Assembly: GCA_947503145.1 (NCBI GenBank) | Contig: CANNCP010000005.1 | Location: 1-64,000 of the forward strand | Direction of reading: 5' to 3' | DNA: 64,000 nucleotides | DNA from: an uncultured Roseovarius sp. | GTDB taxonomy: Bacteria > Pseudomonadota > Alphaproteobacteria > Rhodobacterales > Rhodobacteraceae | Part shown: positions 48,739-58,708 of the stretch, in pieces | Numbering within the stretch: position 1 is the stretch's first letter | Layout of the letters: each line of letters begins with the position of its first letter | Notes under the pieces: generated by a model | What the model was told of the DNA's origin: nothing | The model's database searches: none | The model's input: the letters and a program-made list of their open reading frames with translations, nothing else | Made by a program: the position numbers and the translations under genes

Positions 48739-51138
48739 ATGAAATTCACCCTCTCCTGGCTCAAAGACCATCTCGACACCACCGCCTCCGTGGATGAGAT
48801 CACCTATGCCCTCACCGATCTGGGGCTGGAGGTCGAGGGGGTGACGAACCCCGCGGCGCGGCTGGCCGGTTTCACCCTGGGCAAGGTGATCCACGCCGAA
48901 CAGCACCCTGATGCGGACCGGCTGCGCGTCTGTCAGGTCGCCACCGATGAAGGCACGCTGCAGATCATCTGCGGCGCCCCCAATGCGCGGGAAGGCATCA
49001 CCGCCGTGATCGCCAAGCCCGGCACCTACGTGCCCGGCATCGACACCACCATCGGCGTCGGCAAGATCCGCGGCATCGAGAGCCACGGCATGATGTGCTC
49101 GGAACGCGAGATGGAACTGTCGGAGGAGCATGACGGCATCATCGAGCTGTCCTCCGGCGAGGTAGGCGAGCGGTTCGTCGACTGGCTGGCGCAGAACGAT
49201 CCGGCAAAGGTCGATCCGGTGATCGAGATCGCCATCACCCCCAACCGCCCCGATGCGCTGGGGGTCCGCGGCATCGCCCGCGATCTGGCCGCACGCGGGC
49301 TGGGCCAGATGAACCCCGCGCCCCAGGCCGAGGTCGATGGCGAGTACCCCTGCCCCATCGGTGTAAGCATCGACGACGACACCCGCGAAAACGGCTGCGA
49401 AGTCTTCGCCGGTCGGCTCATTCGCGGCGTCACCAACGGCCCCAGCCCCGAATGGCTGCAAACCCGGCTGCGCGCCATCGGTCTGCGCCCGATCTCGGCG
49501 CTGGTGGATGTGACGAACTTCTTCACCTATGACCGCAACCGCCCGCTGCACGTCTTCGACGCGGACAAGGTGACGGGTGATCTGCGCATTCACCGCACCA
49601 AGGGGGGCGAGACCCTTGTGGGCCTGGATGAGAAGGAACACTGCTTCTCCGCAGGCATGGTCGTGATCTCGGACGACAAGGCAATCCAGAGCATCGCCGG
49701 CATCATGGGCGGGCTGGAAACCGGCTGTACCCATGACACTACGGATGTGTTTCTGGAGGCTGCGATCTGGGACACCGTCCAGACCGCCACCACCGGGCGC
49801 GCGCTGCGGATCAACTCGGACGCGCGGTATCGCAATGAGCGCGGCATCGACCCCGCGTTCAACATGGAGGCGGTCGAACTGGCGACGCAGATGATCCTCG
49901 ACCTCTGCGGCGGCGAGGCGTCCAGCGTCGTCGTCGCGGGCAAGGTTCCCAATGTCTCCCGCGCGTACACGTTGGTGCCCGCGCGCGTGCAATCGCTGGT
50001 TGGCATGGACATCCCAGAGAGCGAACAGCGCCAGACCCTGACCGCGCTGGGGTTCCGGCTTGAGGGCAACCTGGCGCATGTCCCCTCGTGGCGCCCCGAT
50101 GTGCTGGGCGAGGCCGATCTGGTCGAAGAGGTGGCGCGCATCGCGTCCCTGACCAAGCTTGAGGGGCGCCCACTGCCCCGCACCCAGGCGGGCGTGCCGA
50201 AACCAGTACTGTCGATCCCGCAGCGGCGCGAGCAGATCGCGCGGCGCACGGCGGCATCGCTGGGCTATAACGAATGCGTCACCTACAGCTTCATCGACCA
50301 TGCCAGTGCGGCTCTTTTCGGTGGCGGTGGCGATGCGACCATGCTGGCCAACCCGATCAGCGCCGACATGAGCCACATGCGCCCTGCGCTCCTGCCCGGC
50401 CTGTTGCAGGCGGCGGCGCGCAATCAGGCACGCGGTCAGATGGACATGGCGCTGTTCGAGGCAGGCCACGTCTTTCACGGCGGCGAGCCGGGCGAACAAT
50501 ACATGCAGGTCGCGGGCATCCTGATCGGGCGGACCGGTCCGAAGGATGTGCATGCCGACTCGCGCGCGGTCGATCTCTATGACGTCAAGGCCGATGTCGA
50601 GGCGCTGCTCGCTGCGATCGGCGCCCCCGCCAGGGTGCAGATCCTGCGCGGCGCACGCGAATGGTGGCATCCGGGGCGTCACGGCATGATCTGCCTCGGC
50701 CCGAAGAAGGTGCTCGGCGTTTACGGCGAACTGCACCCGCGCGTGCTGCGCGCGCTGGATGTCAAAGGCCCCGTCATGGGCTTTACCCTCTGGCCTGCCG
50801 AGGTGCCGCTGCCGCGCAACGCCACCGCCAATCGCGGTGCACTCGCCAGCAGCGACCTGCAGGCGGTCGAGCGCGATTTCGCCTTTGTCGTGAACGCGGA
50901 TGTCGAAGCGCTGACGCTGGTCAACGCCGCCGCCAGTGCCGACAAGACGCTGATCACCGATGTGCGCGTCTTTGATCAGTTCATCGGCGGCAGCCTTGGC
51001 GAGGGCAAGAAATCGCTCGCCGTGACAGTCCACATGCAACCCACCGAAGCAACACTGAAGGATACCGAGATCGCGGCCGTCAGTGCGCGGATCATCGAGA
51101 AGGTCAGCAAGGCCACCGGCGGCGTGCTGCGCGGTTAG
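48739..51138 (+). CDS. pheT: Phenylalanine-tRNA ligase beta subunit
   Basis: 799 residues. Domain order is normal: B1/EMAP-like tRNA-binding (about 39-148), B3/B4 editing domain (about 220-390, with HVFDADKVTGDLRI), B5 (about 400-470), the catalytic-like core, and a C-terminal ferredoxin-like anticodon-binding domain (about 705-798) beginning SSDLQAVERDFAFVV. It performs post-transfer editing of Tyr-tRNA-Phe. A long open frame on the opposite strand is a GC-driven shadow. Confidence 0.97.
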   Translation: MKFTLSWLKDHLDTTASVDEITYALTDLGLEVEGVTNPAARLAGFTLGKVIHAEQHPDADRLRVCQVATDEGTLQIICGAPNAREGITAVIAKPGTYVPGIDTTIGVGKIRGIESHGMMCSEREMELSEEHDGIIELSSGEVGERFVDWLAQNDPAKVDPVIEIAITPNRPDALGVRGIARDLAARGLGQMNPAPQAEVDGEYPCPIGVSIDDDTRENGCEVFAGRLIRGVTNGPSPEWLQTRLRAIGLRPISALVDVTNFFTYDRNRPLHVFDADKVTGDLRIHRTKGGETLVGLDEKEHCFSAGMVVISDDKAIQSIAGIMGGLETGCTHDTTDVFLEAAIWDTVQTATTGRALRINSDARYRNERGIDPAFNMEAVELATQMILDLCGGEASSVVVAGKVPNVSRAYTLVPARVQSLVGMDIPESEQRQTLTALGFRLEGNLAHVPSWRPDVLGEADLVEEVARIASLTKLEGRPLPRTQAGVPKPVLSIPQRREQIARRTAASLGYNECVTYSFIDHASAALFGGGGDATMLANPISADMSHMRPALLPGLLQAAARNQARGQMDMALFEAGHVFHGGEPGEQYMQVAGILIGRTGPKDVHADSRAVDLYDVKADVEALLAAIGAPARVQILRGAREWWHPGRHGMICLGPKKVLGVYGELHPRVLRALDVKGPVMGFTLWPAEVPLPRNATANRGALASSDLQAVERDFAFVVNADVEALTLVNAAASADKTLITDVRVFDQFIGGSLGEGKKSLAVTVHMQPTEATLKDTEIAAVSARIIEKVSKATGGVLRG

Positions 51139-51140
51139 GA

Positions 51141-51246
51141 CGTTTCGAGATTGACCTGCGTCACAAACCTTATCGAAACGGCCACACAATCAACAGGTTG
51201 CACACGTTTCGCCATAGCATCGTGATCCAGCACGATGGCGAAACGC
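51141..51246 (+). terminator. Two consecutive stem-loops after pheT sharing CGTTTCG
   Basis: CGTTTCGA (51141-51148) pairs with TCGAAACG (51173-51180). CGTTTCGC (51205-51212) pairs with GCGAAACG (51239-51246), enclosing an inner stem CATCGTG/CACGATG. No U-run. Possibly an mRNA 3' end or processing structure. Confidence 0.4.
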
Positions 51247-51300
51247 TTTGGAACTACGCCGGGCGATTGTCCGGCTGACACACCAGAAAGGAGTCCCAGA

Positions 51301-51747
51301 ATGCTCAGCGTATATCTGTCAGGCGAAATCCACACCGATTGGCGCGACGAGATCGCCAAGGGGGCCGAAGGGCTCGGCGTTGTCTTCAGCGCGCCAGTGA
51401 CCGACCACGGTGCCAGCGACGATTGCGGCGTGGAGATCCTCGGCGCCGAGGACAACAAATACTGGCACGACCACAAGGGCGCGATGATCAACGCCATCCG
51501 CACCCGCAAGGGGATCGAGGAGGCCGATGTCGTCGTCGTCCGCTTTGGGGACAAGTACAAGCAGTGGAACGCAGCGTTCGACGCGGGCTATGCTGCGGCC
51601 CTGGGCAAATCGCTGATCATCCTGCAACCGATCGAGCACGACCACGCGCTGAAGGAAGTGGACGCCGCCGCGCTCGCCGTCGCCCGGACCCCGGATCAGG
51701 TGGTGGCGATCCTGCGCTATGTTCTCGAAGGCACACTGCCCGGCTAA
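51301..51747 (+). CDS. ytoQ: YtoQ-family protein
   Basis: 148 residues from MLSVYLSGEIHTDWRDEI, the YtoQ start. The fold resembles nucleoside 2-deoxyribosyltransferases: YLSGEI, then DVVVVRFGDKYKQWNAAFDAGYAAALGK with the acidic and aromatic residues typical of that fold, and a C-terminal IEHDHALKEVD. No activity is established. AAAGGAG precedes the ATG and rules out the longer frame. Confidence 0.88.
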   Translation: MLSVYLSGEIHTDWRDEIAKGAEGLGVVFSAPVTDHGASDDCGVEILGAEDNKYWHDHKGAMINAIRTRKGIEEADVVVVRFGDKYKQWNAAFDAGYAAALGKSLIILQPIEHDHALKEVDAAALAVARTPDQVVAILRYVLEGTLPG

Positions 51748-51869
51748 GCGCACATGGCGACAGAACCCGCCGCGCTTTCCATGCGAATAAAGGCAGGTTT
51801 CATGCATAATTACTGCAGTCGCGCGCGCCGATTCGGCGGGACGGACCAAAAACACGAAAAGGGACAGAC

Positions 51870-52280
51870 ATGATAAAAGAATTCAAAGACTTCATCGCCA
51901 AGGGCAATGTCATGGACATGGCCGTCGGTATCATCATCGGCGCGGCCTTCACCGCCATCGTCAATTCGCTCGTGGGCGACCTGGTCAACCCGATCATCGG
52001 CCTTTTCATGGGCGGCGTCGATTTCACTGAACTCTTCTTTGTGTTGGGCAGCGGCGAATACGCGACCCTCGCCGAAGCCGAAGAAGCAGGTGCAGCAGTC
52101 TTTGCCATCGGCCGGTTCATCATGGCCGTGATCAATTTCCTGATCATTGCCTTTGTCGTCTTCATGCTGGTCAAACGCGTGAACAGCCTCAAGCGCAAGC
52201 AAGAGGCAGAGTCCGCACCGGCACCCGGCCCGTCCGAGCTTGATATTCTGATGGAAATCCGCGACTCGCTGAAGAAATAA
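51870..52280 (+). CDS. mscL: Large-conductance mechanosensitive channel MscL
   Basis: 136 residues. The N-terminal amphipathic helix and first membrane helix read [24 protein letters not shown], the MscL signature, with [15 protein letters not shown] following. TM2 is [23 protein letters not shown], and a charged C-terminal helix follows. A homopentamer opened by membrane tension on hypo-osmotic shock. Followed by a terminator and another mechanosensitive channel gene. Confidence 0.97.
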   Translation: MIKEFKDFIAKGNVMDMAVGIIIGAAFTAIVNSLVGDLVNPIIGLFMGGVDFTELFFVLGSGEYATLAEAEEAGAAVFAIGRFIMAVINFLIIAFVVFMLVKRVNSLKRKQEAESAPAPGPSELDILMEIRDSLKK

Positions 52281-52301
52281 CCCCCATCACAATGCATCAT
52301 G

Positions 52302-52329
52302 AGGTCCGGGGGGAACCCTGGACCTTTTT
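52302..52329 (+). terminator. Rho-independent terminator after mscL
   Basis: AGGTCCGGGG pairs with CCCTGGACCT (one G:U) around GGAA, then TTTT, 22 bases after the stop. Confidence 0.75.
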
Positions 52330-52398
52330 CATGCGTTGCGGATGAAACCCGCCGCAATTTCTGTGTCGGGACACGGGATAGAGGGACTGAACAGACCA

Positions 52399-53205
52399 AT
52401 GGAAGCATTCTTTGAAGAAGCGGCGCTATATGGGCCGCTGGTAATCAACGCCATCAAGGCATTGATCGTTCTGGTGATCGGCTGGCTCGTTGCCGGGTTG
52501 GTCGGGCGCTTTGTGCGGCGTCAGGTCAACAGCCACGCCAGCATCGACAGGATGCTGGGGAATTTTGCCGCGACGGTGGTCACATGGGTGATCCGCCTGA
52601 TGGTGCTGATAGCCGTGCTCGGTCTTTTCGGCATCGAGGCGACCAGCCTCGTGGCGGTCATGGGTGCGGCGACGCTCGCCATCGGCATGGCGCTGCAGGG
52701 CACGCTGGCCGATCTGGCTGCGGGGATCATGCTGGTGATTTTTCAACCCTACAAGCAGGGGCAATATGTGGATATCGGCGGCACCGGCGGCACTGTAGAA
52801 GAAGTGTCGCTGTTTTTTACCGAACTGACGACCCCCGACAATGTGCAGGTCATCGTTCCGAACGGACAGGCCTGGGGATCGGTAATCACCAACTATTCGC
52901 ACCACAAGACCCGCCGCCTCGATCTGACATTCCGCATCGACTACACCGACAGCGCGGATACAGCGATGGAGATCATCCTGAAACGCGCCCGCGCGGAGGA
53001 CCGCATTCACGCCGATCCCGAGCCTTGGGTGCGGGTGACGAACCTCGGAGACAGTTCGATCGATATCACCGCGCGACTGTGGTGCGACGCGGCTGAATAC
53101 TGGGATCTGAAATTCGCGCTGACCAAGCAGATCAGGGAAGCCTTTGACGCGGGCGGCATCTCGATTCCCTATCCGCATCAGGTGAACCTGACGAAAGAGA
53201 CCTGA
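52399..53205 (+). CDS. mscS: MscS-family small-conductance mechanosensitive channel
   Basis: 268 residues from MEAFFEEAALYGP, close to E. coli MscS (286). Three N-terminal helices; the pore helix TM3 reads GAATLAIGMALQGTLADLAAG, with the alternating Gly/Ala pattern of MscS. The beta domain follows (FQPYKQGQYVDIGGTGGTVEEV) and then VPNGQAWGSVITNYS. Releases solutes on osmotic down-shift. Convergent with alkB. Confidence 0.94.
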   Translation: MEAFFEEAALYGPLVINAIKALIVLVIGWLVAGLVGRFVRRQVNSHASIDRMLGNFAATVVTWVIRLMVLIAVLGLFGIEATSLVAVMGAATLAIGMALQGTLADLAAGIMLVIFQPYKQGQYVDIGGTGGTVEEVSLFFTELTTPDNVQVIVPNGQAWGSVITNYSHHKTRRLDLTFRIDYTDSADTAMEIILKRARAEDRIHADPEPWVRVTNLGDSSIDITARLWCDAAEYWDLKFALTKQIREAFDAGGISIPYPHQVNLTKET

Positions 53206-53221
53206 GCCGAGAACGCCAATC

Positions 53222-53258
53222 GCGCAGAGGTCCCGGGCCTGATCCGGGGCCTCTGCGC
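53222..53258. terminator. Bidirectional stem-loop between mscS and alkB
   Basis: GCGCAGAGG with CCTCTGCGC, extended inward by CCCGG/CCGGG, in the 64-base gap of convergent genes. Confidence 0.6.
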
Positions 53259-53269
53259 CGCGATGACCC

Positions 53270-53878
53270 TCAGTCGACCACCCGCAACGTCAGATTGATT
53301 CGCCCGCCCTGCGGCAAGAGCGTGCTGCTGGCAAACCTGATTCGGTCCACCCCGTGATAGGTCAGCCGCGCCTCACCGCCCATGACGACCACATCGCCCG
53401 AACGCAGCCAGATCGATTCCGTCTTGCCGCCGCGTGTCCGGTTGCCGATCCTGAGCAGCCCCTCGTCCCCCAACGAGACCGACAGCACCGGCCAACTGAA
53501 ATCGGCCTCGTCCCGGTCCTGATGCAGCCCCATTCGGGCGCCCTCGCCGTAGTAGTTGATCAAGCAGCAATCGGGATCGCGCGCGTCGCTGACCAGAGCG
53601 CGCCAGAGTGCCAGCACAGCGTCGGGGATCGCGGGCCACGCCATCCCGTCCGGATGCCGCGCCGCATAGCGATAGCCCGTCCGGTCCGACACCCAGCCGT
53701 AGCGCCCCGCCGATGTCATGCGCACGGTCATTGGCCGACCGTAGGGTGTCTGCGGCGAAAAAAGTGGTGCAACGCGCAGGACGGCGCGCAGATCCTCCAC
53801 CAGCGCGGTCTGTGCGGCGCGGTCCAGATGCCCCGGAAGAATGCGAAATCCACGCAGGATGATGCCGGGCTCTGCCAT
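53270..53878 (-). CDS. alkB: AlkB-family 2-oxoglutarate/Fe(II) DNA repair dioxygenase
   Basis: 202 residues. Iron ligands are His119 and Asp121 (LHQDRDEADF) and His175 (LTYHGVDRIRF). 2-oxoglutarate-binding Arg193 and Arg199 lie in GGRINLTLR. NYYGEGARMG is the nucleotide-recognition region. It removes methyl groups from 1-methyladenine and 3-methylcytosine. The much longer open frame on this strand runs opposite dnaK and is a shadow; MAEPGIILRG gives the family start. Confidence 0.93.
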   Translation of the reverse strand: MAEPGIILRGFRILPGHLDRAAQTALVEDLRAVLRVAPLFSPQTPYGRPMTVRMTSAGRYGWVSDRTGYRYAARHPDGMAWPAIPDAVLALWRALVSDARDPDCCLINYYGEGARMGLHQDRDEADFSWPVLSVSLGDEGLLRIGNRTRGGKTESIWLRSGDVVVMGGEARLTYHGVDRIRFASSTLLPQGGRINLTLRVVD

Positions 53879-53982
53879 GCCGCCGCCTTCCGTACCGCCT
53901 GCTGTGCCACTGCCATTCGCGCCACGCCCGGACCAGGCGTCCGATTTTAACGCAAATCTGCCAAATCCGTCCCGCTGCGGCG

Positions 53983-54011
53983 CTTGCAGGGCGCGGATGC
54001 GCTCCCTATAT
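53983..54011 (+). promoter_or_regulatory. Heat-shock (RpoH-type) promoter for dnaK
   Basis: CTTG at 53983-53986 and CCTATAT at 54005-54011, 18 bases apart, match the alphaproteobacterial sigma-32 consensus (CTTG, 17-18 bases, CYTATNT). It lies 117 bases before the dnaK ATG, in the divergent gap with alkB. Confidence 0.7.
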
Positions 54012-54127
54012 ACGCCGGGAAGCGCCGCCAGCACCAGTGCAGGCGGTATACATACCATAACCATCGGGGCCGGGATGCCGTAACGGGTCAGGTCTCGCAT
54101 CATCGCCTGAAGAGAAAGGGATAAAAC

Positions 54128-56041
54128 ATGGCCAAAGTCATCGGTATTGACCTCGGAACCACCAACAGCTGCATTGCCATCATGGATGGCAGCCAGGCAC
54201 GCGTCATCGAAAACGCTGAAGGGGCACGCACCACACCGTCGATCGTCGCCTTCACCGAGAATGAGCGCCTCGTCGGTCAGCCGGCCAAGCGCCAGGCCGT
54301 GACCAACCCGGAAAACACCATCTTTGGCGTCAAGCGCCTGATCGGTCGCCGTGCGGACGATCCGTATCTGGCCAAAGACAAGAAGAACATGCCGTTCAAC
54401 GTGATCGACGGCGGCAATGGCGACGCCTGGGTCGAGGCCCGCGGCGAGAAGTATTCGCCCAGCCAGCTCAGCGCATTCATTCTGGGCAAGATGAAAGAGA
54501 CGGCGGAAAGCTATCTTGGCGAGGATGTGGCGCAGGCCGTCATCACCGTGCCCGCCTATTTCAACGACGCACAGCGTCAGGCCACCAAGGACGCCGGCAA
54601 GATCGCCGGTCTTGAAGTGCTGCGCATCATCAACGAGCCGACCGCAGCCGCCCTGGCCTATGGCCTGGACAAGCAGGAAACCCACACCATCGCGGTCTAT
54701 GACCTCGGCGGCGGTACCTTTGACGTGACCATCCTTGAAATCGACGATGGCCTCTTTGAAGTGAAATCGACCAATGGTGATACGTTCCTTGGCGGCGAAG
54801 ATTTCGACATGCGGATCGTCAACTATCTGGCCGACTCGTTCAAAAAGGAACACGGCGTCGATCTGACCAAGGACAAGATGGCCCTGCAGCGTCTCAAAGA
54901 GGCCGCCGAGAAAGCCAAGATCGAGCTCAGCTCCTCCAGCCAGACCGAGATCAACCAGCCCTTCATCTCGATGGGGGCGGACGGCTCGCCGCTGCATATG
55001 GTCATGAAACTGACCCGCGCCAAACTGGAGAGCCTCGTTGGCGATTTGATCAAGGCGACGGTCAAACCGTGCCAGGCAGCGCTCAAGGATGCCGGCATGT
55101 CGCCGAATGAAATCGACGAGATCGTGCTGGTCGGCGGTATGACCCGCATGCCGCGCGTGATCGAGGAAGTGACCAAGTTCTTCGGCAAGGAGCCGCACAA
55201 GGGCGTTAACCCCGATGAGGTCGTCGCGATGGGCGCCGCCATTCAGGCCGGTGTTCTGCAGGGCGATGTCAAGGATGTGGTTCTGCTCGACGTGACCCCG
55301 CTGTCGCTGGGCATTGAGACGCTGGGCGGCGTGTTCACCCGCCTGATCGACCGCAACACCACGATCCCGACGAACAAGAGCCAGATCTTCTCGACCGCCG
55401 AGGACAGCCAGAGCGCGGTGACGATCCGCGTATTCCAGGGCGAGCGTGAAATGGCGGCAGACAACAAGATGCTGGGCCAGTTCAATCTGGAAAACATCCC
55501 GCCCGCACCGCGCGGCATGCCCCAGATCGAGGTGACGTTCGACATTGACGCCAACGGTATCGTGTCGGTCAGCGCCAAGGACAAGGGCACCAACAAAGAG
55601 CAGAAGATCACCATCCAGGCATCGGGTGGCCTGTCGGACGAGGACATTGAAAAGATGGTCCGCGACGCCGAAGATAATGCCGAGGCCGACAAGGAACGCC
55701 GCGATCTGGTGGAGTCCAGGAACCAGGCCGAAAGCCTGATCGACTCGACCGAAAAATCGATGGAAGAGCACGCCGACAAGGTGGACCCGACCACGATCGA
55801 AGCAATCGAGTTGGCCATTGCCGCGCTCAAGGACGAGCTGGAAACCGACAACACCAGCAAGATCAAGTCCGGCATCCAGAACGTGACCGAAGCCGCGATG
55901 AAACTGGGCGAGGCGATCTACAAGGCCAGCGCCGAAGAGGCCGATGACGGCCCCAAGGCAGCCGATGACGCGACGGGCCCGGTCGACGACGATATCGTCG
56001 ACGCCGATTTCGAGGACCTTGACGACAACAAGCGCAGCTAA
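54128..56041 (+). CDS. dnaK: Molecular chaperone DnaK (Hsp70)
   Basis: 637 residues. [15 protein letters not shown] (phosphate 1), [15 protein letters not shown] (phosphate 2) and [14 protein letters not shown] (adenosine) make up the ATPase domain. A substrate domain follows from about residue 390 ([14 protein letters not shown]), then a helical lid and an acidic tail ending [14 protein letters not shown]. First gene of dnaK-dnaJ, behind an RpoH-type promoter. No grpE is adjacent. Confidence 0.98.
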   Translation: MAKVIGIDLGTTNSCIAIMDGSQARVIENAEGARTTPSIVAFTENERLVGQPAKRQAVTNPENTIFGVKRLIGRRADDPYLAKDKKNMPFNVIDGGNGDAWVEARGEKYSPSQLSAFILGKMKETAESYLGEDVAQAVITVPAYFNDAQRQATKDAGKIAGLEVLRIINEPTAAALAYGLDKQETHTIAVYDLGGGTFDVTILEIDDGLFEVKSTNGDTFLGGEDFDMRIVNYLADSFKKEHGVDLTKDKMALQRLKEAAEKAKIELSSSSQTEINQPFISMGADGSPLHMVMKLTRAKLESLVGDLIKATVKPCQAALKDAGMSPNEIDEIVLVGGMTRMPRVIEEVTKFFGKEPHKGVNPDEVVAMGAAIQAGVLQGDVKDVVLLDVTPLSLGIETLGGVFTRLIDRNTTIPTNKSQIFSTAEDSQSAVTIRVFQGEREMAADNKMLGQFNLENIPPAPRGMPQIEVTFDIDANGIVSVSAKDKGTNKEQKITIQASGGLSDEDIEKMVRDAEDNAEADKERRDLVESRNQAESLIDSTEKSMEEHADKVDPTTIEAIELAIAALKDELETDNTSKIKSGIQNVTEAAMKLGEAIYKASAEEADDGPKAADDATGPVDDDIVDADFEDLDDNKRS

Positions 56042-56061
56042 GCGCCTCTCAGAAACCAGTA

Positions 56062-56086
56062 GGGGCCGGGTCCAGCACCCGGCCCC
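56062..56086 (+). terminator. Intercistronic stem-loop between dnaK and dnaJ
   Basis: GGGGCCGGGT with ACCCGGCCCC (10 perfect pairs) around CCAGC, 21 bases after dnaK, no U-run. It probably lowers dnaJ expression relative to dnaK. Confidence 0.6.
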
Positions 56087-56113
56087 TGCAGGTTCGAGGA
56101 AAGGAGTTCTCGA

Positions 56114-57262
56114 ATGGCCAAACGTGACTATTACGAAGTGCTCGGCATTTCCAAAGGGGCCTCGGCAGACGAGATCAAGAAGGCCTACCGCTCAAGAGCC
56201 AAGGCGTTGCACCCGGACAGCAACAACGACAAGCCCAACGCCGAGGCCCAGTTCAAAGAGGTGGGCGAGGCGTATGACGTCCTCAAGGATGCCGACAAGA
56301 AAGCCGCCTACGACCGGTTCGGCCATGCCGCCTTCGAGGGTGGAATGGGCGGCGGACGGCAGCCCGGCGGCCCCGGTGGCGGCCAAGGCGATTTTGCCAG
56401 CGCCTTCTCGGATGTGTTCGACGATCTCTTCGGCGACTTCATGGGCGGACGCGGCGGTGGCGGCGGACGGCGCGCCGCACGTGGTTCGGACCTGCGCTAT
56501 AACATGCGCATCACGCTGGAAGAGGCCTATTCCGGGCTGCAAAAGACGATCAACGTGCCCACTTCGGTGGCCTGTACATCCTGTGAGGGATCCGGGGCCA
56601 AAGGCGGCGCAGAGCCGTCCACCTGCCCCACCTGCTCGGGCATGGGCAAGGTGCGCGCACAACAAGGGTTCTTTACAGTCGAGCGGACCTGCCCGACATG
56701 TTCGGGCATGGGCCAGATCATCAAGGACCCGTGCCAGTCCTGCGGCGGTCAGGGCCGTGTGGAAAAGGATCGCGCCCTCAGCGTGAACATCCCCGCAGGC
56801 GTCGAGACCGGCACGCGCATTCGCCTCTCCGGCGAGGGCGAGGCGGGTATGCGCGGCGGCCCTCCGGGAGATCTCTATATTTTCATCGAGGTCACCAAGC
56901 ATCCGCTTTTCGAGCGCGAGGAGCTGAACCTATTCTGCAATGTGCCGGTTTCGGTCTCCACAGCGGCGCTGGGCGGCGATATCGAGGTGCCCACCATTGA
57001 TGGCGGTCGCAGCCGGGTGAAGATCCCCACAGGCAGCCAGTCGGGCCGCCAGATGCGCCTGCGCAGCAAGGGCATGCCGTCCCTGCGTGGCGGCGGGGCG
57101 GGCGACATGTTCATTGAACTGGCTGTCGAGACGCCGGTGAACCTGACATCGAGGCAGAAGGAACTGCTACGCGAATTCGAGGCATTGTCAGAAGACAACA
57201 ATCCCGAAAGCAAAAGTTTCTTCCACTCCGTGAAATCCTTTTGGGACAGCATGAAAAGCTGA
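56114..57262 (+). CDS. dnaJ: Co-chaperone DnaJ (Hsp40)
   Basis: 382 residues. J domain (4-70) with the HPD motif in KALHPDSN, a Gly/Phe-rich linker (about 75-125), then four zinc-binding CxxCxGxG repeats ([36 protein letters not shown]), and the C-terminal substrate domains with a [20 protein letters not shown] block. Type I Hsp40 that stimulates DnaK ATPase. AAGGAG precedes the ATG. Confidence 0.98.
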   Translation: MAKRDYYEVLGISKGASADEIKKAYRSRAKALHPDSNNDKPNAEAQFKEVGEAYDVLKDADKKAAYDRFGHAAFEGGMGGGRQPGGPGGGQGDFASAFSDVFDDLFGDFMGGRGGGGGRRAARGSDLRYNMRITLEEAYSGLQKTINVPTSVACTSCEGSGAKGGAEPSTCPTCSGMGKVRAQQGFFTVERTCPTCSGMGQIIKDPCQSCGGQGRVEKDRALSVNIPAGVETGTRIRLSGEGEAGMRGGPPGDLYIFIEVTKHPLFEREELNLFCNVPVSVSTAALGGDIEVPTIDGGRSRVKIPTGSQSGRQMRLRSKGMPSLRGGGAGDMFIELAVETPVNLTSRQKELLREFEALSEDNNPESKSFFHSVKSFWDSMKS

Positions 57263-57368
57263 ATTTGCAGCGGCGCGGTGATCCGCGTCGCTCTTCCAAA
57301 TTGCTACGGCGCAGGATAACGTGCCGCCAAGCGCCGCGCATGACGGCGCAGCATAAGGGGTGCGGGAC

Positions 57369-58178
57369 ATGGCGCATATCGTTGTCGTCGGAAACGAAAA
57401 GGGCGGCGCGGGGAAATCCACGGTGTCAATGCATGTGGCAACCGCGCTGGCGCGGTTAGGCCACAAGATCAGCGCGCTCGACCTCGATCTGCGGCAAAAG
57501 ACCTTTGGGCGCTATATCGACAACCGTAAGAAGTTCATCGAGAAATCCGGCCTCGACCTGCCCAGCCCCTACTATCACGACCTGCCCGAGGTCGATCAAT
57601 CCAGCCTGAAGCCCGGCGAGAACGTCTATGACCGCCGCCTGTCAGAGGCAGTGGCGCAGTTGGAACCCGACAGCGATTTCATCGTGATTGACTGCCCCGG
57701 CTCGCATACCCGGCTTAGCCAGGTGGCGCACAGCCTTGCCGATACGCTGATCACGCCGCTCAATGACAGTTTCGTGGATTTCGACCTGCTCGCACATGTC
57801 GATGCGGATGCTACGAAGGTTCTCAGACCATCGGTTTATTCCGAAATGGTCTGGAACGCGCGCCAGTTACGCGCGCAGGCCGGGCTGAATCCGATCGATT
57901 GGATCGTCGTGCGTAACCGCATGGGCGCACAACAGATGGTAAACAAGCAAAAGATGGGCGCGGCACTGGAAAACCTGGCCAGGCGCATCGGCTTTCGCAT
58001 CGCACCGGGCTTTAACGAGCGGGTCATCTTCCGCGAGCTCTTTCCCCGCGGCCTCACGCTGCTCGATCTCAAGGATGTGGGCGTCAAGCAACTCAACATC
58101 TCGAATATCGCTGCCCGGCAGGAATTGCGCGATCTGATGAAGGCGCTGAAGCTACCCGGTGTCGAAGTCGATTTCTAA
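57369..58178 (+). CDS. mipZ: Division-plane positioning ATPase MipZ
   Basis: 269 residues. Deviant Walker A NEKGGAGKSTVSMH (Lys11 to Ser17), Walker B-like DFIVIDCPGSHT, and the MipZ-specific stretch LDLDLRQKTFGRYIDNRK. The C-terminal part NERVIFRELFPRGLTLLDL distinguishes it from ParA. MipZ binds ParB at the origins and forms a polar gradient that blocks FtsZ. Start at MAHIVVV; a GTG nine bases upstream is less likely. The TAA stop is the first bases of a dispersed palindromic repeat. Confidence 0.94.
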   Translation: MAHIVVVGNEKGGAGKSTVSMHVATALARLGHKISALDLDLRQKTFGRYIDNRKKFIEKSGLDLPSPYYHDLPEVDQSSLKPGENVYDRRLSEAVAQLEPDSDFIVIDCPGSHTRLSQVAHSLADTLITPLNDSFVDFDLLAHVDADATKVLRPSVYSEMVWNARQLRAQAGLNPIDWIVVRNRMGAQQMVNKQKMGAALENLARRIGFRIAPGFNERVIFRELFPRGLTLLDLKDVGVKQLNISNIAARQELRDLMKALKLPGVEVDF

Positions 58179-58199
58179 AGCGTTCCGCGAAACGCTTTA
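58176..58199. repeat. Palindromic dispersed repeat (CTAAAGC family), copy 4, minimal form
   Basis: TAAAGCGTT and AACGCTTTA flank CCGCGA, giving a near-perfect 24-base palindrome, as if the long loop of copy 3 were deleted. It overlaps the mipZ stop codon. Confidence 0.7.
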
Positions 58200-58255
58200 T
58201 CTGCCTACGATGGGTTCCGCGGCTGTCATGGACAACACGCGCAGAGTCGCGCAAC

Positions 58256-58696
58256 ATGGGAAATATGCCCGATATGTCCCCACAAACCGAAGCCAGGATC
58301 AAAGCCAGCTTTGCCGCACAGGCGATGATGACGACACTTGGCGCAAAATTGGCCCATATCTCACGGGGAGAAGTCGAGATCGTGGCACCGATCCTGCCCG
58401 GCAGCCTGCAACAACACGGGTTCGCCCATGCCGGCCTGACCTTTGCCATCGGGGACAGTGCCGCAGGCTATTCTGCGCTGAGCATCATGCCGGACGATTC
58501 TGAGGTTCTGACTTCGGAGATGAAGATTCACCTGCTTGCACCGGCGCGGGGCAATCTTCTGGTGGCCAGAGGCCGGGTGATCAAACCCGGCCGACGTCTG
58601 GTGATCGTACAGGCGGATGTCTATGCCCGCACCGGGACGGACGAGGTGCATGTCGCCCTGCTGACCGGCACGATGGTTCCCATGCCGGTCGCTTGA
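58256..58696 (+). CDS. PaaI-family hot-dog thioesterase
   Basis: 146 residues with a single hot-dog domain. QQHGFAHAGLTFAIGDSAAGYSAL carries the conserved HG motif and the catalytic Asp position of PaaI-type acyl-CoA thioesterases. EMKIHLLAPARGNLLVARGRVI is the second strand block. Substrate unknown, likely an aryl- or medium-chain acyl-CoA. Starts at 58256, 58265 or 58274 are all possible; no clear RBS decides. Confidence 0.85.
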   Translation: MGNMPDMSPQTEARIKASFAAQAMMTTLGAKLAHISRGEVEIVAPILPGSLQQHGFAHAGLTFAIGDSAAGYSALSIMPDDSEVLTSEMKIHLLAPARGNLLVARGRVIKPGRRLVIVQADVYARTGTDEVHVALLTGTMVPMPVA

Positions 58697-58708
58697 GCTA
58701 TCCTGCTG

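Noticed and set aside
48697..51189. A very long open frame on the minus strand opposite pheT
   Set aside because: pheT on the plus strand has all expected domains; the antisense frame is His/Arg/Gly-rich, has no recognisable motif, and is what high-GC codon bias produces opposite a real gene.
53879..55771. Apparent 630-residue N-terminal extension of alkB
   Set aside because: It lies opposite dnaK, shows shadow composition, and the AlkB family begins at the ATG at 53878.
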